NCBI GenBank assembly: GCA_004154925.1
Contig: QJNS01000312.1
Location: 1 to 64,000 of the forward strand
Length of the DNA stretch: 64,000 nucleotides
DNA from: Monosporascus cannonballus
Lineage: Eukaryota; Ascomycota; Sordariomycetes; Xylariales
Direction of reading: 5' to 3'
Shown: positions 10,221-21,749 of the stretch, piece by piece
Layout of the letters: every line of letters starts with the position of its first letter
Numbering within the stretch: position 1 is the first letter of the stretch
Notes under the pieces: model-generated
Told to the model about the DNA's origin: nothing
The model's input: the letters and a program-made list of their open reading frames with translations, nothing else
Database searches by the model: none
Made by a program: the position numbers and the translations under genes

Positions 10221-11459
10221 GTGGCTTCAAACCAAGCAATCCTGGCATCGTCTGGTGCCTTCCAGAACATCACCGCATATCTGCCACCTGCGTTGCAGAC
10301 GTACGTTCAAGGCGCCGTGGGCCAGCTTTCCGACGCATTTGCCGGGTCTACCGAGTTCCTCGAAGCCCGTGGAATCCCGCCTACAGTCCTCTACTCCACT
10401 TTAGCCTGCGCCGCTCTGGCAGTACCATACAGCATGTCCTGGTATAGATGGGGTTCGTCCCGCGGCCGCATGTCGCCGTATGCATCACAGATAGACAGCC
10501 TGGGCCCCGTTGAGGTCAGCGACGCCGACTATACCTATATCACGTCCGAAGACCTCCTCAACGAGCAGCCGCGGACGACACCTCGAATCTACGGACCGGA
10601 AGACAGATCGCCGCCGCTCCCCGCCGACGATGAGGACGACGTTCTCATGATCAAGCACAAGGGTGCTGCGTTTCCAGTGCTTTTCCCGGCCTATTCCATC
10701 GGTGATGGGAAGGTGTTCGTGCAGGACGTCCGAGACCGCATCGGCCTCATCATGAAGCTCGGCAGCCGCCGAACCCGCCACCTCAAGATGCTGTACAAGG
10801 GCCGCCACCTGAAGACCCAAGACAAGCCCATTCGCGACTACGGCGTCAAGAACAATAGCGAGCTGTTGATTATAATACCCGAGGGCAGGCCATCCGACGA
10901 GGAAGACGGGGAGGGAGGTAGTAGCGATAGCGGCAGCGGCGAGGGGGTCGTCGTTGCGGACACAAGGGACGAGCGCAAGTCCCGCAAGACGAAGAAGAAC
11001 AAGGGCCGCAATAAGAAGAAGAAGAAGGATCGCGGCACCCCTCACGACAGCGCCGCGTACTTAGATGTACCGGACGGGGATAACGATGGCGGCAGCAGCA
11101 AGAGGTCGCTTTCAGTGGACAGGTCAAGACACCCCTCTAGGATACCTTCGCCGGCGGTACCGGCGGGTCCCTGGGAGAAGCTGGATGCCATCAGCACGCA
11201 TTTCGAAACCGAGCTGCTGCCGCTCTGCAACGATTTCGTTGCCCAGCCACCAGCCGACCCCAAGAAATGCGAGGATGAGCACCGGAAACTGAGCGAGACG
11301 GTGCTGCAGCACGTGCTGCTAAAGCTGGATGAGGTGGACACCGGTGGCGATTCAGATATCAGGGCGAGGAGAAAGGAGCTGGTCAACCGCGTCCAGGAAG
11401 TTCTTAAGCACCTTGACGAGCACCTGCCGAAGGGAGTGAAGCCTAAGCACCTATTCTGA
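10221..11459 (+). CDS. Membrane-anchored ubiquitin-like/BAG-domain Hsp70 cochaperone
   Basis: The frame gives 412 residues. A hydrophobic helix at about 53-71 (PTVLYSTLACAALAVPYSM) suggests an ER or other membrane anchor, as in yeast Snl1. A ubiquitin-like domain follows at about 143-222 (FVQDVRDRIGLIMKL, LKMLYKGRHL, NNSELLIIIPE). After a very basic linker (KTKKNKGRNKKKKK) comes a C-terminal BAG domain at about 325-405, the Hsp70 nucleotide-exchange module. Fission yeast Bag101 and Bag102 each carry part of this layout. The oddity is the start: homologous-looking sequence begins (V)ASNQAIL, but the codon at 10221 is GTG, and no in-frame ATG lies between the upstream TAA at 10119 and it. Either an upstream exon supplies the start or a non-AUG codon is used. 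Confidence 0.88.
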   Translation: MASNQAILASSGAFQNITAYLPPALQTYVQGAVGQLSDAFAGSTEFLEARGIPPTVLYSTLACAALAVPYSMSWYRWGSSRGRMSPYASQIDSLGPVEVSDADYTYITSEDLLNEQPRTTPRIYGPEDRSPPLPADDEDDVLMIKHKGAAFPVLFPAYSIGDGKVFVQDVRDRIGLIMKLGSRRTRHLKMLYKGRHLKTQDKPIRDYGVKNNSELLIIIPEGRPSDEEDGEGGSSDSGSGEGVVVADTRDERKSRKTKKNKGRNKKKKKDRGTPHDSAAYLDVPDGDNDGGSSKRSLSVDRSRHPSRIPSPAVPAGPWEKLDAISTHFETELLPLCNDFVAQPPADPKKCEDEHRKLSETVLQHVLLKLDEVDTGGDSDIRARRKELVNRVQEVLKHLDEHLPKGVKPKHLF

Positions 11460-12572
11460 TCGCCATGTCATCTCTATGAACGCACCCCTCATCTCACGTC
11501 TACTACCCTGCCGTCATGCAATCTTGCTTTCGTCGGGTAACTTTCGGCATCCCATGTTCCTTCCCAATAACTACTCTAAAGTGGAGCAAGACTTGATACT
11601 GCTTATTTGGCACGGCGTTTGCCAGTGGTTTGGGGATCACAGATTCACCTGAATGGGGCTTGAAGTCGTGGCGCAAGCAGAGGATTGTCTTTGTACGGAT
11701 AAAGGATTGAGGGTTGCGAAGGGATACGGACAAAATCTTTAGGGACAAGATAGGTTCAAAGATTTGGGTCACATGGCTACACAGGGTCACGGCCATGGTC
11801 ATGGTCACATCGGCATTGGCATGATGTTCTGAGAAGCAAGCCTACGCTAATATTCCCTGCTAGATGTTCTTCTATGGGAACCTGAATCGGTGAATGGGCA
11901 TTATCATCAAGCTACTACCCAAGGCCAATATTGACGTTTTGATAACCGGGTGCCTATGATATCAACCGTCTTATCAGATGAAACGATTCCTCCGTACCGT
12001 CCACTGCCCCTAAAGTGATTTATCAGGTACTCAGGTCCCTACCTACATGCAGCGGCGATCCTGCAATGACGCCCGCCCAGTTCAAGTTGAAATGGTGCCG
12101 ATCTTGGTGATCGAGGATGTACCGAGGTACTTAGGACCTGACAGCCGAACTACGGTCGCTGACGGGTGGCGGCCAAACCTTAGCCCTATCCCGCTTGCCC
12201 TAACGTGCACGGATCCATTTCCCGAGCACAAAAACCCGCCCTTCCTTTTCGCTTGGGGTCATTGAGCCCCACTAATACCCAATCCGGAAAGGCGGATTCT
12301 TTTCGCAATCACATCCCGATAATTCTCAACCAGGTGCATTTTGTGAATATTGATTACTGCGACCTCCGAAATCAAAATCAACCACGCCCAACGCCGACCA
12401 TCCACCCACTAATCCCGCAGGAGAGGATCATAACAGTAAGTACAGCTCTGTCAAACGCAAAGACTCACCCATTCTTTTGCGTTTTGTGAGCTTTGCTTCC
12501 TCGGCCGACTTTCTCTTCGCTTCTTTTCTGATTGCCGAAGCCTCCTAACCGCGTGGTTGACAATCCGGAAAG
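11460..12572. other. Intergenic stretch, promoter of RPL16
   Basis: No supported gene. ORFs at 11503-11808 and 12047-12489 have no recognisable similarity. The 300-500 bp before 12573 must contain the ribosomal-protein promoter, but no motif could be assigned with confidence. Confidence 0.4.
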
Positions 12573-13772
12573 ATGTCGTCCTTCGAGCCTGTTGTGAGTA
12601 CTGACTGCCTTTGCTTGTTTATTAATATGCGGAATTGTTCGATGCGTGGGAGAGGTGTGGTTGTGTGGGTTGGTAATGAGCTGGACATCGAGGAGGATCA
12701 TGCAAGAATCGGCACTGGGGGGATATATCGCTGGGCAAGATGCGAATGGAACGAATGGTTGGCTGGCCGGCCAAGAATATCCTGACCAGAAGACTAATTC
12801 GCAATTCTCCCCTTCCTCTAGATCGTCATCGACGGCAAGGGTCACCTCCTCGGTAGACTCGCCAGTATCGTCGCGAAGCAGCTGCTCAACGGTCAAAAGA
12901 TCGTTGTCGTCCGTACTGAGGCCCTCAACATCTCCGGCGAGTTCTTCCGCGCGAAGCGTACGTCATCGCCACCATCTCCTTCATACCTTTCCGGCTACAG
13001 ATGTTACGAATTCTGGGCAATTCGGGGCGTTAGAAATAACCCCGATGGCTTGCGACTGTCGCAACGGAAGGGAGCAGAGACAGAACGGATAGCGGCTGAC
13101 ATCAGAATACAGTCAAGTACCATGCCTACCTGCGCAAGATGACCCGATACAACCCCACCCGTGGTGGTACGTAACAACCTCATAGCTTCCAAATCGCGAT
13201 GCGATGTCGAGAATATGCTTCGACCGTCGTATGCAAAAGTCTCGAATCAGTCTGATACTGCCTTTCAGGTCCCTTCCACTTCCGCGCCCCGTCAAGAATC
13301 TTCTACAAGACCGTCCGTGGCATGATCCCCCACAAGACCGCCCGAGGCGCCGCCGCCCTGGAGAGGCTCAAGGTCTTCGAGGGTGTCCCTCCCCCGTACG
13401 ACAAGAAGAAGAAGGTCGTCGTTCCCCAGGCCCTCCGTGTCCTGAGACTGCAGCCCGGCCGCAAGTTCTGCACCGTCGGCCGTCTGAGCCACGAGGTTGG
13501 CTGGAAGTACCAGGACGTTGTTGAGAGGTACGTGATTTATACGCTGCTGCCATGTGATATCGCGGCCGTGGTCCTGTCATAATGTGACCCGTGATACCGG
13601 TTCAGTCTTCGCATACTAACATGCCGGCTACAGACTGGAGGAGCGACGCAAGGCCAAGGGTGCGGCCTACTACGAGCGCAAGAAGCTGGCGCAGCGACAA
13701 CTGTCGGAAGCCAAGAAGAACGCGAGCGTGGACGCCAAGACGGAAGAGGCCCTCAAGTCGTACGGCTACTAA
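12573..13772 (+). CDS. RPL16: 60S ribosomal protein uL13 (L16 of yeast, L13A of animals)
   Basis: Five exons: 12573-12593, 12822-12957, 13113-13166, 13269-13527 and 13634-13772. All junctions have GT donors (GTGAGT or GTACGT) and YAG acceptors and keep the frame. They give a 202-residue protein (yeast Rpl16 is 199). The sequence reads MSSFEPV then [60 protein letters not shown], and a basic helical C-terminus ending KSYGY. It is a component of the large ribosomal subunit. The very short first exon (seven codons) followed by a 228-bp intron is the usual fungal ribosomal-protein gene layout. Confidence 0.97.
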
Positions 13773-15353
13773 TTTTGCCGTCCTTCGATCCTCCTTCTGT
13801 TTTCCGATACACAATTCGCATGAAATCAATAACACATCATCAATCATACTTGCAACTAGATCCGGCGTGTGGGTTTTTTTAAGGGAAACTCTCGATCACA
13901 AATCACATTTGGCTCTTCGTCGTGCCGCGCAATTCGAGGGCAAGGCAAAGGGGCGGAAGGTCATAGGGTAGGGGATTTTATCATGTCGCCGGCTCTACAG
14001 GTTCTGGTTCAGACATGTGTCACTTCGTCGTCTAGGTTCCCCCTCCCAATGAAGAATGAACCAAAATAAGTGAAATACGTGGGGTGTTGACTATGTGTTG
14101 GTGCTTGTGCAGCGCGTATGCGCCTCGGTGATTTTGATGGGGATAAGGGGTACTCTTGGAGTTACGTAACCCTGGGGGAAAGTATGCTATGGACGGAGGT
14201 CTGGTGTTTAGGTACGGTTCGGTAAATGTTATTGTTGGTGAGGCCTACCTATGATCTAATTCCGGCTGGCGGCGCACCTCCTCAAAATGGCCGTGGGAAC
14301 AGTACCCATACACCGGCTAGGCATTATGACCGCAACTTGGCTCAGACTGAGACATACTAGATCGGCCGCTACTCCCCGGTAGCTCCAGTGGTTTTGAATG
14401 AGCTACTAACTAACGCCGCTAATATATGGTACGTACCAAGCGCTTCCTCTGTCTTCTGCCTCCCCTTCCTCTCCTAGTCGCTAGGTATATTGTCTGGTAT
14501 GGTGATCGGACGTCCTCCTTGACTGCTTCCTTCAGAGGCTGGACTGGATGTCCGGTAGATATATGATCGATTACAGAACCAGGCCAATCAAACCATCATT
14601 GGTCGATGCGGGGAAACTACTTGGCCACATAGGACAATCTCCCCACGTTCAAAATCAGAGGGCCCGAGGGATCTCAGATACACTTTGAGATGAGGCCATC
14701 CCGCCTTCCCCGGCTGACTCCCAGGGATGCCCGGGTGAATGGACGCTAGAAGCGCTGTCGGGGGTCGTTTCTATCGCTGCGATTGGGGACGGGATAGAAT
14801 AACAACAGTATTCCAGCACGTAAGGCCTGAGTCACGACTCCGCTATACGTTTCCGTCTTCTGCCCATGGTTCCTCAATGGCTGCGTTCCACGGCCCCTTA
14901 GCGACCTGACCTACCGCACGTATCTCACTGCGTTCGACAATGCCCCTTCTTATTTCACGAATTATTTACGCGGGGGGCGTTCGCATATGACTTGGCGCTT
15001 GCAGAGGTCGGCAACGTTTCTTTCGTGGCACACGCGTTTCCTCATTGCCCTCGTGGCGATTCGGTGTCATCCCCTTGTCTCTCGCTCTTGCCGATTACTG
15101 ATCTGTTCAATCCCCCCCCTCTCCTTTTCTTTATTTCCTCTTTTTCCTTTCCTGTTGTGCGGTTTAGACGCCGCGGAGTGGCTTGTTTGCCAGCCAGTGT
15201 CCTTCGTTGCTGTGACCCTGTCAAACGACCTTCTATGAAGCTTATTGCGGTAACCCTAGACGGCGAGTAACTATACGGTGGGTTACATATAGGCCGATGG
15301 ACGTTATTGCTGTAGAACTGATGGAGATTATGTTTCAGTGACTGATGTAGATA
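13773..15353. other. Intergenic stretch, no supported gene
   Basis: Only short frames are found, including two overlapping pyrimidine-rich ones at 14987-15270 that look compositional. No repeats or RNA genes were recognised. Confidence 0.4.
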
Positions 15354-15372
15354 TCAATGTAGGCACCTAGGC

Positions 15373-15990
15373 GACACTGCCGAAGGCCACCTCGATGCTT
15401 TCGACTTCGGACGCGACGTCGATTTGCAGGCTGCCGAGCGCGACGCACTGCGGGACGGTGCTGCGTGGGCAGAAGAGTCCATAAAGGCCTTAACGAGATG
15501 GATGACTCGACTCTCTCGAAGGGACAGAGACCCCGTAACCGTATTGACGCCTACAAGGCCATCGCCGATCATGTCAAGCAGCTGATCGCGTTTTAAGGAG
15601 CAATCTGCGACCATTAGCTGCCTCGCAAGGCGGCAAGCGCCACGGATCTCGTTAAGAATCTGCCCCGTATCCCGCCCAACCGAGCGAGACCACGCAGTGT
15701 TGAAATGTGATGAAGGCTCTCGACACGGTCGCAAGTGCAGGGAAAACAGCGGGGCCGGAGCACGGCATACAAGCATACGCCACTCTCTCCCACGCGACTA
15801 CATCGCGAATCTTGATCGGGAGCAATACCATGCCCATTGACCACCTCGACCAATCGATACCGCAGCCAGCATTGCCCATAGCGGCAAGACAGCCGTAGCA
15901 GATGTGGCAGTGACTCCGCTGCCAAGTCCTATAATTTGGCTGTCCCCAGAAGACAGAAAGCCATACATAGTTTTGTCCACTGTGACATCT
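15373..15990 (-). pseudogene. Unidentified protein-coding relic
   Basis: The minus strand shows protein-like stretches in different frames: DQLLDMIGDGLVGVNTVTG and LSLRESRVIHLVKAF in one, then GLYGLFCPRSTVPQCVALGS and LQIDVASEVESIEVAFGSVA before a TAG near 15404. The frame changes within about 20 bp at 15480, and further upstream the signal scatters over three frames. This is the pattern of a decayed gene. I do not recognise the family. An active gene with small introns is less likely because no donor or acceptor pair links the pieces. Confidence 0.35.
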
Positions 15991-16589
15991 GGCCAAGGTG
16001 ATGTCTAGACAGTTTTCACCTTACTTAACCTGTACGTTTTTACATCAATAACTCGGCATCTGCAGAAGATAGCGTGATGTTCACTAACCTCCTATTCGGA
16101 TAAGAGCGACGGTCTATCCCTAATAGGGGTTATAGACGCCCCGGAATAAGGAATGGATATGAAACGGTCCAACCTCCGCTTCGGAGCCGTTAACCCCGGT
16201 AACTACTTCCGAATGCTCTGAATGTAATCCATAATAAGGCATGCTATGATCATAATACCACGGAAGCTCCTGGTGGTGTGCAGACTTCCTAGCCGACAGG
16301 GGGCTAACGCCTAAACCCCCGCCCATTATTAGGTTGCAACTCGATACAAAGGTCCTATGGCATTACAAGCGACGGCCACACTTGCGTAAGGCAGGTTGAT
16401 TCAATATATTTTTAATATTCGATTTTAAATGGGGAACAACCTAGTCAAGCGCTCTGGAACCTGGTGTGTTAAGTTTATTCCAATTGGAATAAGAATTATA
16501 TAAAGAGCGAGTATATCTAAATCCGGTGGCCATGTTTAATAAGCCAGCTACCAGCCACGAGACCCTCATTGGTCCTAACGACTATGCTG
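15991..16589. other. Intergenic stretch, no supported gene
   Basis: Mixed composition with an AT-rich patch near 16400-16510. No convincing ORF or repeat was seen. Confidence 0.4.
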
Positions 16590-17483
16590 GCGACTGCTCA
16601 GTGCCTACGCTGGAAGGGAACAAGAAGGGTTCAGCAGAGGGGTAGACTGGAAAGAACGCGGTCTCCGGATTGCAACAAAGGTCTATCTGAAGCCACCAGT
16701 CAGCCACGTGCGGATGGCGTATCAAACGATTTGAGATAAGTGTCAAGGAGCTTGGGGCTAACCGTGCCACGTAAAGTGTTTCCCTTGATCGGACTAACAG
16801 GTCCGTCTGGCTAACAAGGCCTGTTGGACTGCCTGCCCTCATGCACCTGTAAATAGCTTGTTAAACGAAATGCGCCCTTGGGTCCCTAATGAACCTACTC
16901 CGGATCGAGACACTTCCATTTGCTGAGACGCTGGAGTTCGAGGCAGCTGAGTTCGTCATGACGTGTAAATACAACCGCTGGGTACGGCCCACCGATTACC
17001 ATGGCTTCCACAACCGCATCACACGGTCCCTTAAAGTTGATCTGGTAGCCACGTGCCGGCGTTAAGGCGTAGGCGTCGTCGCTTACGCCCCACCCGCGGA
17101 CGACCTGCTAATTATCTGGAAAATGCATAGACAAAGACGCCCGGCCAGAAGAGGGTCGCTTCTTCGACAAGTACTCGCTGGGAGGATGGGGGCGAAGCCG
17201 CCATTTCAACGATTTCACATTCGGCGTCGGTGACATAATTCGCAGAGTCTGCGCCAGCCATGAGCTTGCGATGACCGAGGTTGCTATGAGGTGGTTGGTC
17301 TACCTCAACATACTAGAAAATAAGGGCGGAAGCGACGGCGTCGTAATTGGCATATCCAAATCCAGTCACCTTGGTGCCAGCCTTGATTACGTTGAGAAGG
17401 GACCTCTTTCTAGTGCTGTCGTTGAGACGTTAGATGGTGTCGGGGCAGTTGCCAAACCAGATGTTGCCCAGTTACTGGCATGA
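16590..17483 (+). pseudogene. Decayed aldo/keto reductase (aflatoxin-aldehyde-reductase type)
   Basis: The plus strand carries, in order, segments of an NADPH-dependent aldo/keto reductase of the AKR7-like class. These are WKERGLRIATKVYLKPP (about 16654-16704), FEISVKELGANRAT in another frame, and EAAEFVMTCKYNRWVRPTDY HGFHNRITRS (about 16942-17030). GVGVVAYAPPADDLL follows an in-frame TAA where a Tyr codon is expected (RR-stop-GVGVVAY). Then EEGRFFDKYSLGG and the C-terminal MTEVAMRWLVYLNILE, DGVVIGISKSSHLGASLDYV, EKGPLSSAVVETLD end at TGA 17483. At least three frame changes and one stop break it. The family assignment comes from the order and spacing of these motifs; no search was run. Confidence 0.8.
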
Positions 17484-19313
17484 GTAATTTGGAATATAAG
17501 CATGATATGACGAAAGGCACTGTTCGGGTAAGCTGCAATAGGAGACCGGCGAGGAGTGTCGAAACTTTAGGTAGAATCGGGAGATGACAGGAGTATCGCT
17601 TCTGGTCGATAGGGAATATCCTAACATGCTAGGTACCGAGGTCGTGGTACCAGGGTTATTGGTGTTTCCTAAGCAATACATACACAGCTTTCTATGCACT
17701 GCCTGGCTCCAGCAATTTACGTTGATTAAGGTGTTTCAGAAATCTCGTATCGCAGAGATTGGCCGACATGAGAGGTAATTGGCGTATCTAGAAGGACCAG
17801 CACCCACTTTAAGAATTCGAGAGAAAGAAGTTGTCCGGGGAGGACTAGCTGGGATGTTCAGCGGCTTGGGGTTTGGCTGGCTAATACACGGGATCCTGCC
17901 TGTAGCACTTCGAAGACTGGATGTCCGAGCTAGGAGGTAGAGGTGCTTCAGGCCCACGGGCGCGCAGAATCAAAATACTGCAGTAAACGCATATATATGT
18001 ACGAAAGGTCTAGAGGATGATGCACGGCGCTCGTGTTTTCCCCCTTTCCCCTTTTCTTCTTCGGTAACCGGCAAACGTCTATTTTCCAGCCTATTCCCGT
18101 AAATTCGGCTCTTCGGCATATGGCGCAGCACCGTCTCCCTGAGTAACCCAGCGTACACTATCCAAAGCCCATCTCAGGAACGGCCCGACGATCATTCGTC
18201 CGTTGACGGAAGCCTACGTATAGGCGATCAGAGATTTCGGTTGCAGCGTAACTCTGAAGAATCCCTAGCCCTGTCAAGCGGGTCCTCCCAACAGCCAGAG
18301 CCGGAATAAACCCCGTCCTTCAGCTCCGCCTCATGGTGCCAGGGCGGAGACGGATAATCCCATGTATATCTCGACTAGATAGATAGAAACCACCTTGGGC
18401 GAACTCCGCTAGCACATACTGAGGTTCAGACTTGACGGCGTCCTATTTTGGTCTCAAGGAACCCGCTTCTCTGACTAATCACCAAGTTGGTCATGATGAT
18501 GGACAAGGCCCCTGTCCCAGTAAGACCCTTAACTCATTAGCGGAGCTAACACCGTGGTCTCCCCAAGATAATTGCGGTCTTTCGGGTAGGATGTAGGATG
18601 CAGGATCCGCCGGCTTCGCCCTGTCAAATTCTTAGGCTAAACAACAGGACCCGCAGAAGAAGGATGCGGCTGCGAATACTCGCAAGGCTGGCTATCGTAG
18701 AGCCCCCGACTGAAAGAGGAACCGGGTGCCGAGTTTGCGGCGCCATAATGGCGTAGATATCTATGACTTCACCAAACATCACATGAATTCGGCTACGGCG
18801 GAGCATTCCTTAGGGCTGGGATGGCCGGTGCGATCCACCCAGCCGTGTCGGGCGGAGTCGACAGGGCTTGCACGGGGTCTAGCAACATGGCGATGGGCAA
18901 CAGCTGTGGATAACTCTATTAATATCAACCAAAAACAATGGATTCGCGGTCTCAGTTAAACAGCCGGTTCATTCGAGGCAGCCAGGCCGCGATCAAATCA
19001 TTGACACATTTTTGGATTGTGGGTCCTAGGAAAAGGGTCTCAATTATTTGGATCACGGCCTGGCTGTGAATTAACTTCGGCCAAGACATGAATTGCCTAA
19101 CTCTTCCGCTAGCTCTGGTCTCTCGAATTGGGATCCCCAGCGATCCCCGTGAGCATGCGGCTATGCGGAATGACATCTCCATCCGACTTGTGTCTTCGAA
19201 GCGGGTACGCTTACTCCTTGTATATTTGATGTGGTCTCGTGACTCTGAATATATAACTTGGGCTCTGCCTGTGCCGGGCATGAGATTTCTTGTCTATCAC
19301 CCGGTATTACAAG
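17484..19313. other. Long intergenic stretch, no supported gene
   Basis: Short ORFs on both strands (for example 17736-17957 minus and 18726-18959 plus) have no recognisable similarity. The right end contains the promoter of the subtilase gene. Confidence 0.4.
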
Positions 19314-20601
19314 ATGGTGGGACTCAAGAATGTTGTGACATTCCTTGTCGCTCTTCTTCCAGCGGTCTCTGCCGTGCCAGTTTCGGACAATGACTCGGTC
19401 GACAAATACATCGTCACGCTAAGGCGAGGCCTAAACGCTCGTGACGTCGCAGACCATATGCAATTTACCCGCGAGGTGCACAGCCGGAGCCTCGTCCGGA
19501 GAGGAAAGTCCGTCCACGCCTGGAACGAGGGAGTCCGACACAGTTTCAAGATCCGCGATCACCAGAGTTACTCGGCGAAGCTCGACCTGAAGACCGTGGA
19601 GGAGATCAAGAGCCACAGCGCCGTCGTTTCGGTTGAGGCGACTAAGAAAATCCACATCTGGGACACGGCTACACAACCACTGGCGCCCTGGGGCCTGGGA
19701 AGTATCTCGTTCGAAATACAGGACGATTATCCAGTCCAGACGTACCGTTACGATGAGAGCGCCGGCGAGGATACCTGGACATATGTCCTTGATACTGGTT
19801 AGTGTTTTACTCCGCCGTGATTGATTTCTCAGCTTCGACTAACCGTATGTTATAGGAATCCGGACATCGCATTCCGAGTTCGAGGGCCGAGCAGTGATGG
19901 GCAAGAGCTTCGTGGCCAACGAGACGGAGGAGGACCTCCACGGTCACGGGACTCACGTCGCGGCCACCATTGGTGGACGCACCTTCGGCGTTGCCAAGAA
20001 GACAAACCTCATTGGGCTCAAGGTCCTCGACCGATACGGCGACGGCGACACGGAGGACTTGTTGAGGGCAGCGCAGTGGGTGTACAACGATGCTACCGAG
20101 AACAACCGCACTTCGAAGAGCGTCGTTAACCTGTCTCTGGGGTTTCGCGGCATTGACACCGCCGCCAACGAAGCAGTCAAGGCCCTTTACGAAGAAGGGC
20201 TCCTGGTCGTGGTCGCTGCGGGCAACGACAATGACGATGCCTCGCTCTACACGCCCGCCAGCTCTCCCTATTCCTTCACCGTCGGTGCCATTTCCGCCAA
20301 CAACTCCCGCGCCGACTTCTCGAACTGGGGGAAGGCCGTCGACGTCTTCGCCCCGGGCAACCTGATCCTCTCGGCCGATATCACGGGCGACGACTCGTTC
20401 GCGTACATGTCCGGCACGAGCATGGCGACGCCTCACGTTGCTGGCCTGGCGGCGTACCTGAAAGCGCTGTATGGCTTGGAGAAGCCGGCGGACGTCATCG
20501 CGAAGATCAGGCTCTTGGGCCTTAAGAATGCGGTTGGTGATCCTAGGGGCAGCACCAACCTTCTGGCTTTCAACGGCTTGGGTGCGCGGGGATTGCTGTA
20601 A
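19314..20601 (+). CDS. Secreted subtilisin-like serine protease (peptidase S8, proteinase K type)
   Basis: Two exons, 19314-19797 and 19856-20601, are separated by a 58-bp intron (donor GTTAGT, acceptor TAG). They give 409 residues. A signal peptide (MVGLKNVVTFLVALLPAVSA) is followed by an I9-type inhibitory propeptide (about 27-115, beginning KYIVTLRRG). The catalytic domain carries the triad Asp160 (VLDTG), His192 (GHGTHVA) and Ser350 (GTSMATPHVAGLA), with oxyanion Asn285 (AAGND). All catalytic residues are intact, so an active extracellular endopeptidase is expected. Several NxS/T sequons fit secretion. The ATG at 19314 directly precedes the signal peptide; the open frame begins slightly earlier but without an ATG. 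Confidence 0.94.
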
Positions 20602-21749
20602 GAATCTTATGACTGATGTATATAGTCTTGGGTTGGTTTAAGGGTAATATTCGGTGGCGTTTTGGATAACGATGGATTCGATTTGATAGCCAATTGATTA
20701 GATCATGATTGGCCCTCTCCGTACTAGAAGGGCTACCGCTTTAGCCGCTTTCTTTCCCCTGGGCCGCGATTGGTGCACGCCTGGCTCTTTCAAGCTCGGC
20801 GAGAGACGTGTATCCCATCGCGCTCGCCTGGGCGAAGTAGAGCGCCATTCTCCAAGCTGTTCCAACCTGCAGATTCCGAAAGCCCGTTTATTGAAGATGG
20901 GGGCCTTTAAGCAGTCCTTCTTATCCCTGCAATCCCCCGCACCCTGAGATCCATACTTAATCTGCCCCAACTTCAAGGGAGATAGATCCTTACGACGCCG
21001 GAACATGCAACATGTTCATAAATACGCGATTAATGGGTACATGAGAACACGTTCACAGGATTCGAGACTTTCCCTCGACGTCTCCCACGCTCAACCACGC
21101 AGGCTCCGGAAATGCCGGTTCTGGTAAGTCCGGTCAGATGGGTCCAACTGAAGATCGCCAAGAAAGCCGAGAGCGCGATCTTGTAGAATAGCCCACCGAT
21201 AATCGTAGGAGGCCAGCCCTTCGGCTCATCATAAGGTTGTTCTCCGACAGAGCGGCTACTGACAAGGTTTCCCCAGGCGAGCCAATACCAAGGTGCTGGC
21301 GGTCTACCGGCTTCTTTGCAGTTACGGCGATGTCATGTCGCGCCCGAACAGCTCCTCTGTGAGGGGAAGGCACAATGCCACAGCATGCCCCCCAGAGCAC
21401 CGGGAAAAGCTTCCGCCTCGAAGGCTCTGGGCTGAACAACTACAGACCACGCAGCACAATACCGAGAACTACGTAGTATGGGGTCAGGAATGGTGATTTG
21501 GTGGATCTGTACCGGGAACACGGGGAGCTCTTCATCCTTCAAGCCCTGAGCCCCGCATAGCACCTAAGCTGTATGGTGGAAAATTGATTGAACTGCAGGT
21601 CAATACGTCGAGAAACAGGGTTAATTCTGCCCGCCGATTCTATAGTCGCACACATAAAAAGCCTTCCCAGCTTCGAGCATGGATGCCGGCGAGGGGTTAC
21701 GGTTTCATTGAGTCGACGGGAGTGGTAACTGACTGATGGGCCCGCAACC
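20602..21749. other. Intergenic stretch with possible membrane-protein debris
   Basis: On the minus strand, hydrophobic protein-like runs occur in different frames at about 21120-21500 (PYYVVLGIVLRG, then WPPTIIGGLFYKIALSAFLA IFSWTHL). They hint at remains of a multi-span membrane protein, but the family cannot be named. Nothing else was seen. Confidence 0.3.

Noticed and set aside
14987..15270. Two overlapping ORFs in pyrimidine-rich DNA
   Set aside because: Low-complexity Phe/Leu/Pro-rich translation in both frames; no start context or similarity.
8308..18915. 14-nt word GGGCAACAGCTGTG shared by 8308-8322 and about 18896-18909
   Set aside because: In 64 kb several 14-mer matches are expected by chance, and similarity does not continue on either side.
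19290..19313. Earlier start for the subtilase
   Set aside because: The codon there is TTG; the first ATG (19314) sits directly before a good signal peptide.
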